A DNA stretch of 64,000 bases from Brucella pseudogrignonensis (GCF_002252525.1 NZ_NNRM01000017.1:496001-560000); one strand, 5' to 3'. Counted from the stretch's first letter, positions 49,401-59,152 are shown. Notes: generated from the letters alone by a model not told the origin. Program-made: numbers and translations.

Positions 49401-51185
49401 ATGGCCAAAATGCGTGCAGTCGATGCAGCCGTACTTGTGCTGGAAAAAGAAGGGATCAATTGCGCATTCGGTGTGCCGGGCGCTGCGATCAACCCATTTT
49501 ATTCTGCCATGAAGGCACGGGGTTCTATCCGTCACATTCTGGCGCGTCATGTTGAAGGCGCTTCGCACATGGCGGAAGGCTACACCCGCGCAAAGCATGG
49601 CAATATTGGCCTGTGCATCGGTACGTCCGGCCCGGCTGGTACAGACATGATTACCGGCCTTTATTCGGCCTCTGCCGATTCAATTCCAATCCTCTGCGTT
49701 ACAGGCCAAGCCCCCCGCGCGCGCCTCGACAAAGAGGACTTTCAGGCAGTCGATATTGCCAAGATCGCGGCCCCCGTTACCAAATGGGCGGTCACGGTTA
49801 TGGAGCCAGCACTGGTGCCTTTTGTTTTCCAGAAGGCTTTTCATATCATGAAGTCGGGTCGTCCCGGCCCGGTGTTGATCGATCTGCCGATCGATGTCCA
49901 GCTCGCCGAAATCGAGTTTGACATCGATACTTATCAGCCGATGGAAGCATATAAGCCCTCAGCCACCCGCGCCCAGGCCGAAAAGGCCATCGCGATGTTG
50001 AACGACGCGGAACATCCGTTAATCGTTGCAGGTGGCGGTATCATCAACGCCGATGCTTCCGATCTTCTGGTTGAATTTGCTGAAATCACCGGCATTCCGG
50101 TTATCCCGACCCTGATGGGCTGGGGCGTCATCCCTGATGATCACCGCCTGATGGCGGGCATGTGCGGTCTTCAAACCTCGCATCGCTACGGCAATGCAAC
50201 GCTACTGGCCTCCGACATGGTGATCGGCATCGGAAACCGCTGGGCAAACCGTCATACCGGCAATGTCGATACCTATAAAAAAGATCGCAAATTTATCCAT
50301 GTCGACATTGAACCAACCCAGATCGGCCGCGTTTTCGCACCGGATTTCGGGATTGTTTCGGATGCTGGCAAAGCCCTGAAACTGCTGCTGGATGTCGCCA
50401 CCGAATGGAAAACCGCAGGCAAACTGCGCGACTGGTCTGGCTGGGCGCAGGAATGTGCTGAGCGCAAGAAAACCATGCTACGCAAAACGCATTTCGATCA
50501 GACACCATTGAAGCCGCAGCGTGTTTATGAGGAAATGAACAAGGCATTTGGCCGTGACACTTGCTATGTTACGACCATTGGTTTGAGCCAGATTGCCGGC
50601 GCGCAGTTCCTGCATGTTTATCGCCCGCGCAACTGGATCAATTGCGGTCAGGCAGGCCCATTGGGCTGGACATTGCCAGCTGCACTTGGGGTTCGCGCGG
50701 CCGATCCTGATCGTCCGATTGTTGCCCTGTCCGGCGATTATGACTTCCAGTTCATGATTGAGGAACTGGCGGTCGGCGCACAGCACAAGCTGCCTTACAT
50801 TCATGTCGTCGTGAATAATTCCTATCTCGGTCTGATCCGTCAGGCGCAGCGCGGCTTTAATATGGATTTCGAGGTCAGTCTTGCATTCGATAACATTAAT
50901 GCATCGGGTGATGCGGAAAAGGGTTACGGCGTCGATCATGTAGCGGTTGCCGAAGGCCTCGGCTGTAAGGCGATCCGCGTTCGAAGCCCGAACCAGTTCG
51001 CGGAAGGGTTCGAACAGGCAAAGGCGCTGATGGAAGAACATCAGGTGCCGGTCGTTCTCGAGTTCATCCTTGAGCGTGTCACCAATATTTCCATGGGCGC
51101 CGATATCGATCAGGTGGTCGAGTTCGAAGAACTGGCCGAGCGTGGCGAAGATGCGCCAACGGCGATTGCCATGCTGCTGGATTAA
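49401..51185 (+). CDS. gcl: Glyoxylate carboligase (tartronate-semialdehyde synthase)
   Basis: A 594-residue ThDP-dependent enzyme that joins two glyoxylates into tartronate semialdehyde and CO2. It has the usual three domains (ThDP-pyrimidine, FAD-like, ThDP-diphosphate), with [14 protein letters not shown] and [12 protein letters not shown] in the last. Val51 in [12 protein letters not shown] takes the place of the catalytic Glu of other ThDP enzymes, the hallmark of Gcl. GGAGGAG at 49388-49394 marks the start. First gene of gcl-hyi-glxR. Confidence 0.98.
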   Translation: MAKMRAVDAAVLVLEKEGINCAFGVPGAAINPFYSAMKARGSIRHILARHVEGASHMAEGYTRAKHGNIGLCIGTSGPAGTDMITGLYSASADSIPILCVTGQAPRARLDKEDFQAVDIAKIAAPVTKWAVTVMEPALVPFVFQKAFHIMKSGRPGPVLIDLPIDVQLAEIEFDIDTYQPMEAYKPSATRAQAEKAIAMLNDAEHPLIVAGGGIINADASDLLVEFAEITGIPVIPTLMGWGVIPDDHRLMAGMCGLQTSHRYGNATLLASDMVIGIGNRWANRHTGNVDTYKKDRKFIHVDIEPTQIGRVFAPDFGIVSDAGKALKLLLDVATEWKTAGKLRDWSGWAQECAERKKTMLRKTHFDQTPLKPQRVYEEMNKAFGRDTCYVTTIGLSQIAGAQFLHVYRPRNWINCGQAGPLGWTLPAALGVRAADPDRPIVALSGDYDFQFMIEELAVGAQHKLPYIHVVVNNSYLGLIRQAQRGFNMDFEVSLAFDNINASGDAEKGYGVDHVAVAEGLGCKAIRVRSPNQFAEGFEQAKALMEEHQVPVVLEFILERVTNISMGADIDQVVEFEELAERGEDAPTAIAMLLD

Positions 51186-51191
51186 AAATGA

Positions 51192-51235
51192 GCAATTGCA
51201 GGAAAACTGTGAAGCGGTTTTCCCTTCGCAATTGC
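51192..51235. repeat. Operon-internal palindromic repeat between gcl and hyi
   Basis: GCAATTGCAGGAAAACTGTG then AAGCGG-TTTTCCCTTC-GCAATTGC. Its core (GAAAA-TGTGAAGCGG-TTTTC) matches the family at 453-603, but the outer arms are GCAATTGC instead of GCGCATCC. It is in the gcl-hyi intercistronic RNA, where a hairpin could affect stability. Confidence 0.7.
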
Positions 51236-51258
51236 GTAGAAAAATAGAGGAGGCGGAA

Positions 51259-52053
51259 ATGCCAAGATTTGCAGCCAATCTCACCATGCTTTTCAACGAA
51301 GTGCCGTTTATGGATCGGTTCGCTCTCGCCGCCAAAGCCGGTTTCACAGGGGTGGAATATCTCTTCCCCTATGACTTCAACCGCCATGAGCTGAAAGCTG
51401 CACTCGCCAAGCACAATTTGGCACAGGTGCTGCACAATCTGCCTGCGGGTAATTGGGGTGGCGGCGAGCGCGGTATCGCGGTTCTGCCGGATCGTATCGA
51501 TGAATTCCGCCGCGGCGTCGCCGACGCGATTGACTATGCGACAGCACTTAACTGTTCGCAGGTCAATTGCCTTGCAGGCATTGCCCCCCAAGGTGTTGAC
51601 CCGGATGTGTTGCGCGCAACCTTCGTCAGCAATCTCAGGCTTGCTGCAAAGGAACTTGGCAAGCACGGCATTCGCCTGCTGATCGAGCCGATCAATCACT
51701 ATGATATTCCGGGCTTTTATCTCAATACGGTCGAACAGGCGGTGTCGATCATCGATGAGGTGGGCAGCAACAATCTGTTCATTCAATATGATCTTTATCA
51801 CCAGCAGCGCACGCGCGGCGAACTGATTGCCACTTATGAACGCTACAAGCCGCTGATTGCCCACGTTCAGCTAGCCGATAATCCGGGCCGCAACGAACCG
51901 GGCACCGGCGAAATCAACTATCCATATGTGTTCGAAGCGTTGAAAAATGCTGGCTACAAGAGCTGGATCGGTTGCGAATATAAGCCAAAGACAACCACCG
52001 AGGAAGGACTTGGCTGGTTCAAACAGGATGAAGCCGAACGGCTTACCGCATAG
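51259..52053 (+). CDS. hyi: Hydroxypyruvate isomerase
   Basis: A 264-residue TIM-barrel protein of the AP-endonuclease-2/xylose isomerase-like family that interconverts hydroxypyruvate and tartronate semialdehyde. Family segments MPRFAANLTMLFNEVPFMDR, VLHNLPAGNWGGGERG, LLIEPINHYDIPGFYL with its metal Glu, FIQYDLYHQQ and IGCEYKP are present. The frame is open from 51070 in gcl; GAGGAGGCGG at 51247-51256 fixes the ATG at 51259. glxR follows 11 bp later. Confidence 0.96.
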   Translation: MPRFAANLTMLFNEVPFMDRFALAAKAGFTGVEYLFPYDFNRHELKAALAKHNLAQVLHNLPAGNWGGGERGIAVLPDRIDEFRRGVADAIDYATALNCSQVNCLAGIAPQGVDPDVLRATFVSNLRLAAKELGKHGIRLLIEPINHYDIPGFYLNTVEQAVSIIDEVGSNNLFIQYDLYHQQRTRGELIATYERYKPLIAHVQLADNPGRNEPGTGEINYPYVFEALKNAGYKSWIGCEYKPKTTTEEGLGWFKQDEAERLTA

Positions 52054-52064
52054 GGGGAACGGTT

Positions 52065-52949
52065 ATGACAAATATTGGTTTTATCGGGCTTGGCATCATG
52101 GGCAAGCCAATGGCGCAGCATTTGCAAAATGCAGGCCATCAGCTCTTTACTTCGAAGCACACGCAACCGCCGCACAAGGATTTGCTCGATGCAGGGCTGA
52201 GCGTTCTTGAAACGCCAAAGGCAGTCGCAGCCGAATGCGAGACAATCATTCTCATGTTGCCGGATACGCCACAGGTAGCGGACGTTCTGTTCAGCGAAAA
52301 TGGTGTTGCCGAAGGTTTGGGCAAAGGCAAGACGCTCATCGATATGAGTTCGATTTCGCCGATTGAAACCAAGGAGTTTGCAAAGAAAGTCCGCGCAACC
52401 GGTGCCGAATATATCGATGCGCCTGTGTCTGGCGGCGAGGTTGGTGCGAAAAATGCCAGCCTTTCCATCATGGCAGGCGGTGCGCAGGATGCTTTTGACA
52501 AGGCGCTGCCACTGTTGAAACTCATGGGCAAAAATATCACGCTGGTAGGTGATTGCGGCGATGGCCAGACAACCAAGGTCGCCAATCAGATAATTGTCGC
52601 GCTCAATATTGAAGCCGTAGCCGAAGCGCTGGTCTTCGCGTCCAAAGCGGGGGCTGATCCAGCCAAGGTGCGCGAGGCACTGATGGGTGGATTCGCGTCA
52701 TCGCGCATTCTGGAGGTGCATGGCGAACGCATGATCAAGCGCACATTCGATCCGGGTTTCCGAATTTCGCTGCACCAGAAGGATTTGAACCTTGCATTGC
52801 AGGGCGCAAAGGCTCTCGGCGTTTCGCTTCCAAACACCGCAACCGCACAGGAATTGTTCAATTCCTGTGCGGCACACGGCGATGATGGTCTCGATCATTC
52901 GGGACTGGTGCGCGCGCTGGAGCGCATGGCGAACCATGATGTTGCCTAG
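52065..52949 (+). CDS. glxR: Tartronate semialdehyde reductase
   Basis: A 294-residue beta-hydroxyacid dehydrogenase that reduces tartronate semialdehyde to D-glycerate with NAD(P)H. The Rossmann motif GFIGLGIMGKPMAQHL, the substrate-binding DAPVSGGEVGAKNASLSIM, the catalytic Lys in GQTTKVANQI and FRISLHQKDLNLAL are typical. Third gene of the gcl operon; a hairpin after it (52984) may reduce read-through to the kinase gene. Confidence 0.96.
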   Translation: MTNIGFIGLGIMGKPMAQHLQNAGHQLFTSKHTQPPHKDLLDAGLSVLETPKAVAAECETIILMLPDTPQVADVLFSENGVAEGLGKGKTLIDMSSISPIETKEFAKKVRATGAEYIDAPVSGGEVGAKNASLSIMAGGAQDAFDKALPLLKLMGKNITLVGDCGDGQTTKVANQIIVALNIEAVAEALVFASKAGADPAKVREALMGGFASSRILEVHGERMIKRTFDPGFRISLHQKDLNLALQGAKALGVSLPNTATAQELFNSCAAHGDDGLDHSGLVRALERMANHDVA

Positions 52950-52983
52950 TCCCCAAGTTTGATTTCTCTGGAGGGGAGAGGGT

Positions 52984-53027
52984 GGAGCTGGTTATCTGGA
53001 GGGAGATGGCCGGCTCCATTGCTTTTA
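52984..53027 (+). terminator. Possible terminator after glxR
   Basis: GGAGCTGG (52984-52991) with CCGGCTCC (53010-53017), one G-T pair, an 18-nt loop, then ATTGCTTTTAT. The long loop makes it a weak or partial terminator. Confidence 0.5.
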
Positions 53028-53067
53028 TATGCGCAGCACGAAATAGTGCTGATTATCGCTTTCTTAC

Positions 53068-53110
53068 GCGCATCTTATCCGAAAACCGTTTCACACTTTT
53101 CGGGATGCGC
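53068..53110. repeat. Palindromic intergenic repeat copy, inverted
   Basis: GCGCATCTTATCCGAAAACC ... CACTTTTCGGGATGCGC, the reverse complement orientation of the 453-603 element. It lies 31 bp before the glycerate kinase start. Confidence 0.85.
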
Positions 53111-53141
53111 TCTAAAAACAATAATCAATACCGGGAATCTC

Positions 53142-54437
53142 ATGACTGCTATCACCGATCCGAAGAAGTTTCTGACCAGTCTGTTCGATGCAGCGGTTGC
53201 GGCTGCTGATCCCGAACTGGTTATTCGCGCCAATCTGCCTGCCAAGCCCAAGGGCCGGACGATTGTGATTGGTGCAGGCAAGGGCTCGGCACAGATGGCA
53301 GCCGCTTTCGAGCGCGCATGGGCGGAGCGGCATGAGGGCGAGGACGCACCAATCGAAGGCATTGTCGTCACGCGCTATGGCTATGGCGCACCTTGCAAAA
53401 CCATCGAGATCATTGAAGCATCGCACCCGGTGCCGGATGATGCCGGGCTTGCGGCCTCAAAACGGCTGTTCGATGCTGTGTCCAACCTCACCGAAGATGA
53501 TCTTGTTGTGGCGCTTATTTCTGGTGGAGGCTCGGCTTTGCTGCCATCGCCGCCTGAAGGTCTGACACTTGCCGACGAGATTGCTGTCAACAAAGCTTTG
53601 CTTGCCTCTGGTGCGCCGATATCAGCCATGAATGCGGTGCGAAAACATCTGTCGACCATTAAAGGCGGGAGGCTGGCAGCGCATGCACATCCGGCAAAAG
53701 TCTTCTCGCTGGTGGTTTCCGATATTCCCGGCGACAATCCTGCCTTTGTCGCTTCAGGCCCAACCGTGCCTGATGCAACATCTCGCGATGATGCGCTCAA
53801 AATCATCGAACGTTACAAGCTTGAACTTCCCGATGCCGTGCTCACGCATATCAAAAGCGAGAAGGCTCATGCACCAAAGCCCGATGATAAAATCTTTGCC
53901 GATAACGAAGTGCGGGTGATTGCGTCCGCTGCTGTTTCGCTGGAAGCAGCCGTAAAGGAAGCCGAGCGTCATGGGGTCGAGGCGGTAATCCTGTCCGATT
54001 CAATGGAAGGTGAAGCACGCGAAGTAGCGCATGTTCATGCAGCAATCGCGCGCGAAGTGGCGGATCGTGATCGCCCATTCAAAAAACCGATTGTGCTGCT
54101 TTCCGGTGGTGAGACCACCGTGACCATCCGCGCCAAAGGCGGCAAGGGTGGCCGCAACAGCGAGTTTCTGCTGGCTTTTGCGCTCGATATTGATGGTTAT
54201 GCGAATATTCACGCACTGGCGGCTGATACCGACGGCATCGATGGTTCGGAAGACAATGCCGGCGCGTTTGCAGATGGGAAAACGGTTTCGCGGCTGCAAA
54301 AGACTGGCGAAGATGGCGCGGCACGGCTTAACGCCAATGATGCATGGAGCGCATTTGACGCTATCGGTGATCTGTTCGTGCCGGGGCCAACCGGCACCAA
54401 TGTAAATGATCTCCGCGCTATTCTGATAACGGGCTAG
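53142..54437 (+). CDS. ttuD: Glycerate 2-kinase (MOFRL family)
   Basis: A 431-residue kinase of the TtuD/GckA type that phosphorylates D-glycerate to 2-phosphoglycerate, delivering purine- and glyoxylate-derived carbon to glycolysis. Segments include TIVIGAGKGSAQMAAAFE, EASHPVPDDAG, ALISGGGSALLPSPP, VSDIPGDNP and the C-terminal MOFRL domain (LLSGGETTVTIRAKGGKGGR, then ADTDGIDGS). The frame opens at 52959, but the ATG at 53142 fits the family length. It ends the gcl-hyi-glxR-ttuD run. Confidence 0.95.
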   Translation: MTAITDPKKFLTSLFDAAVAAADPELVIRANLPAKPKGRTIVIGAGKGSAQMAAAFERAWAERHEGEDAPIEGIVVTRYGYGAPCKTIEIIEASHPVPDDAGLAASKRLFDAVSNLTEDDLVVALISGGGSALLPSPPEGLTLADEIAVNKALLASGAPISAMNAVRKHLSTIKGGRLAAHAHPAKVFSLVVSDIPGDNPAFVASGPTVPDATSRDDALKIIERYKLELPDAVLTHIKSEKAHAPKPDDKIFADNEVRVIASAAVSLEAAVKEAERHGVEAVILSDSMEGEAREVAHVHAAIAREVADRDRPFKKPIVLLSGGETTVTIRAKGGKGGRNSEFLLAFALDIDGYANIHALAADTDGIDGSEDNAGAFADGKTVSRLQKTGEDGAARLNANDAWSAFDAIGDLFVPGPTGTNVNDLRAILITG

Positions 54438-54467
54438 CGCTCAAGCAAAAGGGGGAGGGGGCGTTAA

Positions 54468-54510
54468 GTTATAACGACTCAGAATCCGTAATCGGGATTC
54501 TGTTATAACG
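54468..54510. repeat. Inverted repeat across the ttuD/fixS convergence
   Basis: GTTATAAC-gact-CAGAATCC, spacer, GGATTCTG-TTATAAC: two matched arms of 15 or more paired bases overall. It overlaps the fixS stop codon at 54503-54505. It could stop transcription from both directions, although no T-run follows. Confidence 0.65.
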
Positions 54511-54673
54511 ATTCCTCCTTCTTTCCGGGAAAGCGGTCATCATCGATTAAAATGCGGTTGGCGGCGCCGTCGAGGTCTTCATACTGACCGTTTTTCAATG
54601 ACCATAGAAAGCCTGCAAGGCCCAGAACACCCAGGCCAAGCGCAATAGGAATAAGGAAAAGCAGTCCGCTCAT
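54503..54673 (-). CDS. fixS: cbb3 oxidase maturation protein FixS/CcoS
   Basis: A 56-residue single-helix membrane protein: MSGLLFLIPIALGLGVLGLA, then FLWSLKNGQYEDLDGAANRI, which is the CcoS signature. CcoS is needed for cofactor insertion in cbb3 oxidase. Its ATG overlaps the stop of fixI by 4 bp, so it is translationally coupled and last in fixGHIS. The tail is acidic then basic (IDDDRFPGKKEESL). Confidence 0.95.
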   Translation of the reverse strand: MSGLLFLIPIALGLGVLGLAGFLWSLKNGQYEDLDGAANRILIDDDRFPGKKEESL

Positions 54674-56928
54674 TTGTGCGCTTCCTTGAGAACAACAGCA
54701 GGTGCGACAGTGGTCTGCGCCTGCTGTTTTTGTTTTCCGGCCCTCAGCCGCATGGCGTTGCTGACAACCACAATAGAGGACAGCGACATCGAAAGTGCTG
54801 CCACCAATGGTGTCACATAACCAAAAATCGCAATCGGCACAGCAATGATATTATAGCCGATGGAAAGTGCAAAGTTCTGGCTGATTAACCGGCCTGCTTC
54901 TTTTGACACGGCAAAAGCCAGCGGCACGGCAGCGAGGCTTTCGCGCAGGAATACGAAATCGGCAGCGTTACGGCCAATATCCGCAGCGGTTGCCGGCGCC
55001 ATTGAAACATGCGCTGCGACAAGGGCGGGGGCGTCATTAAGACCGTCACCGACCATCAGCACTTTACGACCATTGCTGGTCAGTTCCTGCACAAGCTGTG
55101 ACTTGTCCGCAGGCAGCACTTCGCCGCGATAGGTATCGACACCAAGATAACCGGCAAGCTTTTTCACTGCAGGCAATTTATCGCCGGAAATGATTTCCAG
55201 CTTCAAGCCATTGCGTTTCAGCGCGCCGATGGCGCTCGCTGCATCTTCGCGCGGCTGATCTTCAAAGCGGAAAGTTTGAACCAGCTTGCCATCGATGGAG
55301 AGGCAGGTTTCTGGACCATCGGAAGCAGCAGCATTTGCATCGCTGTCCGCCCATTCGCGCTTGCCAAGCCGATAGATTGTGCCGTTCAGTTCGGCTTCAA
55401 TACCAGCGCCCGGAATTTCCTCAATTCGGGTGAAGGCGGTCATTGGCTTTGCGCCTGAAAACAGCGCAAGCGCTCGCGAAAGCGGATGGCGCGAATAAAG
55501 AGAAAGCTCAGACGCGATCTCGAGATTGTTCGGGTTGATTGCATCAAGATCGATCAGGCGGGCCTGACCAAGTGTTAGCGTACCGGTTTTGTCGAATACG
55601 GCGGTATCGATCTCGGCCATACGTTCCATGGCAGAGCCGTCCTTGATCATGATGCCGTTTTCAAACAGGCGACGGGCTGCCACCACCTGAACGATTGGCA
55701 CCGCAAGCGCCAGTGCACAGGGGCAGGTGATGATGAGCGTGCAGATCGCAATATAGATCGAGCGATACCAGTCGCCGCCGGTATAGATCATCCAACCGAC
55801 AAAGGCCGCAAAAGCAATCGTATGCACCATCGGCACATAAAGTTCCGAGGCCCGGTCAGCGAGACGGCGATAAAAAGCGCGGCCACCTTCAGCGACATCC
55901 ATCAGACGCACCATTTCAGCAAGGAAGGAATCCTTGGCTTCAGCGGTTGCGCGAATGACGAGCGGGGCGGAGAGGTTCATGGTTCCCGCACGAATATCCG
56001 AGCCGGGACCGACTGGAACCGCATCGCTTTCGCCTGATGCAATCGCGCAATCAAGCTCTGAACGGCCGTCTTCGACTTTTGCATCAACAGGCACACGTTC
56101 GCCAGCGGCAAGGATGATCCGCTGACCTATGCGGATTTCATTGACCGGTAGATAGTTGCGTTCGTCATTATCGCCAATCACCACGGCACCACGCGGGCTT
56201 AACTGGGCAAGACCTCGCACGGCGGAGCGTGCGCGTGCGCGCATCAGGTAATCGAGCGTGCGGCCAATCAGCAGGAAGAACAACAGCGAGACAGAAGCGT
56301 CGAAATAAGCGTGCTGACCATGGTTCATCGTCTCATAAACGCTCATGCCGAAGGCAAGCGAAATGGCGAGCGCAATCGGCACATCCATGTTCACGCGACG
56401 GGTGCGCAGCGCATTCCAGGCGGAAACATAGAAAATCCGGCCCGAATAAATCAGCGTCGGCAGTGCGATCAGGCCGGAAATCCAGTGAAACATATCGCGG
56501 GTGGCGGCATCCGCACCCGACCAGACCGCAACCGACAACAGCATCACATTGCTCGACGCAAAGGCTGCAACACCAAGCGCGATTAACAGCCGCGTAAAGG
56601 TCGGATCCTTGTCCTGCACCATATCGAAAATATGCGCTTCATAACCGAGACGGCGCAGCGGATCGACCACATCAGGCGGTGTCTCTCCATCCTTCCAGCG
56701 AATGGTGACACGACGCGCTGTCAGGTTGACGCGGACATAGGCAACACCGCTGATTTTGCCGAGCGTATCTTCGATCGTCTTGATGCAAAGGCCGCAGTGA
56801 ACACCGGGAACCGAGAGATCGAGCTGGCGCAAACCATCGCCGAGCGCACGACTTGCAACCTGCATTTCATCCGGCGAAACGGCCTGAATGACGGTGGCTA
56901 TCTGTGCATTTTCAACGCAGCAACTCAT
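54670..56928 (-). CDS. fixI: Copper-transporting P-type ATPase FixI/CcoI
   Basis: A 752-residue P1B-type ATPase that exports copper toward the periplasm for the Cu-B site of cbb3 oxidase. An N-terminal heavy-metal domain (VPGVHCGLCIKTIE), the membrane Cys-Pro-Cys in IITCPCALALAVP, phosphorylated Asp446 in FDKTGTLT, and VGDGLNDAPALVAA are present. The actuator loop reads ASGESDAVP, with Ser in place of the Thr of TGES. It is coupled by 4-bp overlaps to fixH before it and fixS after it. Confidence 0.96.
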   Translation of the reverse strand: MSCCVENAQIATVIQAVSPDEMQVASRALGDGLRQLDLSVPGVHCGLCIKTIEDTLGKISGVAYVRVNLTARRVTIRWKDGETPPDVVDPLRRLGYEAHIFDMVQDKDPTFTRLLIALGVAAFASSNVMLLSVAVWSGADAATRDMFHWISGLIALPTLIYSGRIFYVSAWNALRTRRVNMDVPIALAISLAFGMSVYETMNHGQHAYFDASVSLLFFLLIGRTLDYLMRARARSAVRGLAQLSPRGAVVIGDNDERNYLPVNEIRIGQRIILAAGERVPVDAKVEDGRSELDCAIASGESDAVPVGPGSDIRAGTMNLSAPLVIRATAEAKDSFLAEMVRLMDVAEGGRAFYRRLADRASELYVPMVHTIAFAAFVGWMIYTGGDWYRSIYIAICTLIITCPCALALAVPIVQVVAARRLFENGIMIKDGSAMERMAEIDTAVFDKTGTLTLGQARLIDLDAINPNNLEIASELSLYSRHPLSRALALFSGAKPMTAFTRIEEIPGAGIEAELNGTIYRLGKREWADSDANAAASDGPETCLSIDGKLVQTFRFEDQPREDAASAIGALKRNGLKLEIISGDKLPAVKKLAGYLGVDTYRGEVLPADKSQLVQELTSNGRKVLMVGDGLNDAPALVAAHVSMAPATAADIGRNAADFVFLRESLAAVPLAFAVSKEAGRLISQNFALSIGYNIIAVPIAIFGYVTPLVAALSMSLSSIVVVSNAMRLRAGKQKQQAQTTVAPAVVLKEAHK

Positions 56929-57434
56929 AAGATCCTCCCGTCCTTCACCAGAACACGGATGATGTGGCGATAAGGGTCGTCGAGGCCGTAATCTTTACTG
57001 GCGTCGGCATTGACTTCCATGATCCACGCGCCTTCGCCAAGCTCAAGCGGTGCGGTCAGAACACCTTCTTCCGCAACAGTGAGAGAGACTTTGGTGTCAT
57101 GCACATCGCCGACCGGGCGTTTGAAGTCGACGGTGCCGCCGGTCAAAGTAACGGCCTTGCCTTCACGGTCGGTCAGGCGCCATGTAAATACACCTTCTGC
57201 GAAGGTCGGCTGTGACTGCCATTGAAGCGCCGCCTGTTCTTTGCCGGTCTCGGCTTTGTCGTTGAACTCCTGACTTGCGACATAGGTGTTCTTGACAACA
57301 AGTCCGCTCCAGCTGCTGACGGCCTTGTAAGCCATCGTGACGTTGACGGCGATAATGACGCCGAAGAATGCAACCATGATGCCCAGCATGTGCCATCCGG
57401 TGAATGCGCCTGAAGTCTTCGTTTTCACTGACAT
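56925..57434 (-). CDS. fixH: cbb3 oxidase assembly protein FixH/CcoH
   Basis: A 169-residue membrane-anchored protein: one helix at about residues 13-35 (WHMLGIMVAFFGVIIAVNVT), then a periplasmic domain with AYKAVSSWSGLVVKNTYVAS, the FixH family core. It is thought to hold assembly intermediates of cbb3 oxidase with CcoN and CcoP. Its start overlaps the fixG stop by one base (TAATG), and its stop overlaps fixI. Confidence 0.94.
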   Translation of the reverse strand: MSVKTKTSGAFTGWHMLGIMVAFFGVIIAVNVTMAYKAVSSWSGLVVKNTYVASQEFNDKAETGKEQAALQWQSQPTFAEGVFTWRLTDREGKAVTLTGGTVDFKRPVGDVHDTKVSLTVAEEGVLTAPLELGEGAWIMEVNADASKDYGLDDPYRHIIRVLVKDGRIL

Positions 57435-58984
57435 TATCTGCCCTCCGGAGCCATGAAGGTTGCTTTGTAGCGCGCGTGTTCTGCGCCGTCCGCATCACGC
57501 ACTTCGATTTCGTAATCCTTGCGGTTCTCGGTGATTGCGCTATGCGGCATGGTCACGAAAACGCGCAGAGTTTTCAGGCGATCCGGTTCGACCGGAACAT
57601 CGTAATTGCCATCGGCATCGGGTGTCTCGTCCTGAACCGTGATTTCCGCCCCCGGCAAACCTTCGATCGAAAGCCGGAAAGTACGCGGAACCGGGATCAT
57701 GTTGAGCAGCTTGACCGTATAACCGTTACGGATCGAACCATCGGACAACAACACATATTGCGGCGTCCGGTCGTGCAGCACATTGATGCCGATCCGCTGA
57801 CGCATGGAAAGCGAGATCACCAGCGTCAGGCCGATAAGCGCCCAGACAATGAAATAGAAGATACTGCGCGGGCGCAGCACTTTCTTCCAGGAAAGCTTCT
57901 GCACCTTATCCGAGAACGTATTCGGTGCTTTGTAGACGCGGGCAGGGTCAATGGTTGCAGTGCCGTCATTTGTGGCAAGCGCCATATTGAAATTGTAATC
58001 AGCAAGCGTCGCATAGGAAATGAGGCCGCGTTCCTTGCCAACCTTGTCCATCACACTGTCGCAGGCATCGATGCAAAGCGCACAGGTGATGCATTCAAGC
58101 TGTTGCCCGTCGCGAATATCGATACCCATAGGGCAGGCGGCAACGCAGGCGTTGCAATCCACGCAATCGCCCACGGTTTCGCCCGCAGCAATTGCCTTCT
58201 TGGAATGGCGTGAACGTGGTTCACCGCGCCAGTCATTGTAGGTGACGGTGAGCGAATTCTCATCGAGCATTGCTGCCTGAATACGTGGCCAGGGGCACAT
58301 ATAGGTGCAGACCTGTTCGCGCATCAGACCGCCAAAAATATAAGTCGTAGCGGTGAGGATCGCGACGGTCATATAGGCGACGGGCGCGGCATGGCCGGTC
58401 ACAAAATCCATCAGCAGCGTTGGCGCATCGGCAAAATAGAAGATCCACGCACCACCCGTCAGAACGCCGATCAGCAGCCAGACCGCGTGTTTGGTCACGC
58501 GCTTCCAGACCTTGTCGAAGCTCCATGGGGCCTTATCGAGCTTCATGCGTGCATTGCGGTCGCCTTCGATGGCGCGCTCGACAACCAGATAGAGATCAAC
58601 CCAGACGGTCTGCGGGCAGGTATAGCCGCACCATGCGCGGCCCGCGACAGAGGTGACAAGAAACAGACCAAGGCCCGCCATGATAAGCAGGCCCGCCACG
58701 TAGTAGAATTCCTGTGGCCAGATTTCGATGAAGAAGAAATAGAAACGGCGGTTGGCAAGATCGATCAAGACCGCCTGATCCGGTGCATAAGGCCCGCGAT
58801 CCCAGCGCAGCCAAGGCGTCAGATAGTAGATCCCCAATGTGATGAGCATGACGAGCCACTTGAAGCGCCGGAACTGACCCTGAACGCGCTTCGGAAATAT
58901 TTTCACCCGCGCCGCATAAAGCGACTGGCGGATCTTGGGGGAATTGACTGCCTGAACGTCTATCCGTTCGACATCATCTGACAT
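57434..58984 (-). CDS. fixG: cbb3 oxidase maturation ferredoxin FixG/CcoG
   Basis: A 516-residue membrane protein with about five helices and two 4Fe-4S motifs around residues 255-315 (CVDCNACVAACPMGI and CITCALCIDACD). It reduces Cu(II) for the oxidase copper site. The Trp-rich WCGYTCPQTVWVDLY and the C-terminal immunoglobulin-like domain are typical. First gene of fixGHIS. The 214-bp gap to fixP holds a palindromic repeat and no visible Fnr box, so the set may be served by fixNOQP read-through or a weak promoter. Confidence 0.96.
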   Translation of the reverse strand: MSDDVERIDVQAVNSPKIRQSLYAARVKIFPKRVQGQFRRFKWLVMLITLGIYYLTPWLRWDRGPYAPDQAVLIDLANRRFYFFFIEIWPQEFYYVAGLLIMAGLGLFLVTSVAGRAWCGYTCPQTVWVDLYLVVERAIEGDRNARMKLDKAPWSFDKVWKRVTKHAVWLLIGVLTGGAWIFYFADAPTLLMDFVTGHAAPVAYMTVAILTATTYIFGGLMREQVCTYMCPWPRIQAAMLDENSLTVTYNDWRGEPRSRHSKKAIAAGETVGDCVDCNACVAACPMGIDIRDGQQLECITCALCIDACDSVMDKVGKERGLISYATLADYNFNMALATNDGTATIDPARVYKAPNTFSDKVQKLSWKKVLRPRSIFYFIVWALIGLTLVISLSMRQRIGINVLHDRTPQYVLLSDGSIRNGYTVKLLNMIPVPRTFRLSIEGLPGAEITVQDETPDADGNYDVPVEPDRLKTLRVFVTMPHSAITENRKDYEIEVRDADGAEHARYKATFMAPEGR

Positions 58985-59152
58985 TTGCCTTGCTCCTGAA
59001 GCATGATGCCGGACAGACAGAAGCTGGCTTGCCGGTCATATCACGCTTGCAATGATTGAGAGCGGGGTGGTTATTCGCCGTCCGTTCTGATGCATTTCCA
59101 GTTCGGCTGGCCCTGCTTTTCCGTCTAAGCGGGGCCAGTTACTTTTATTCAC

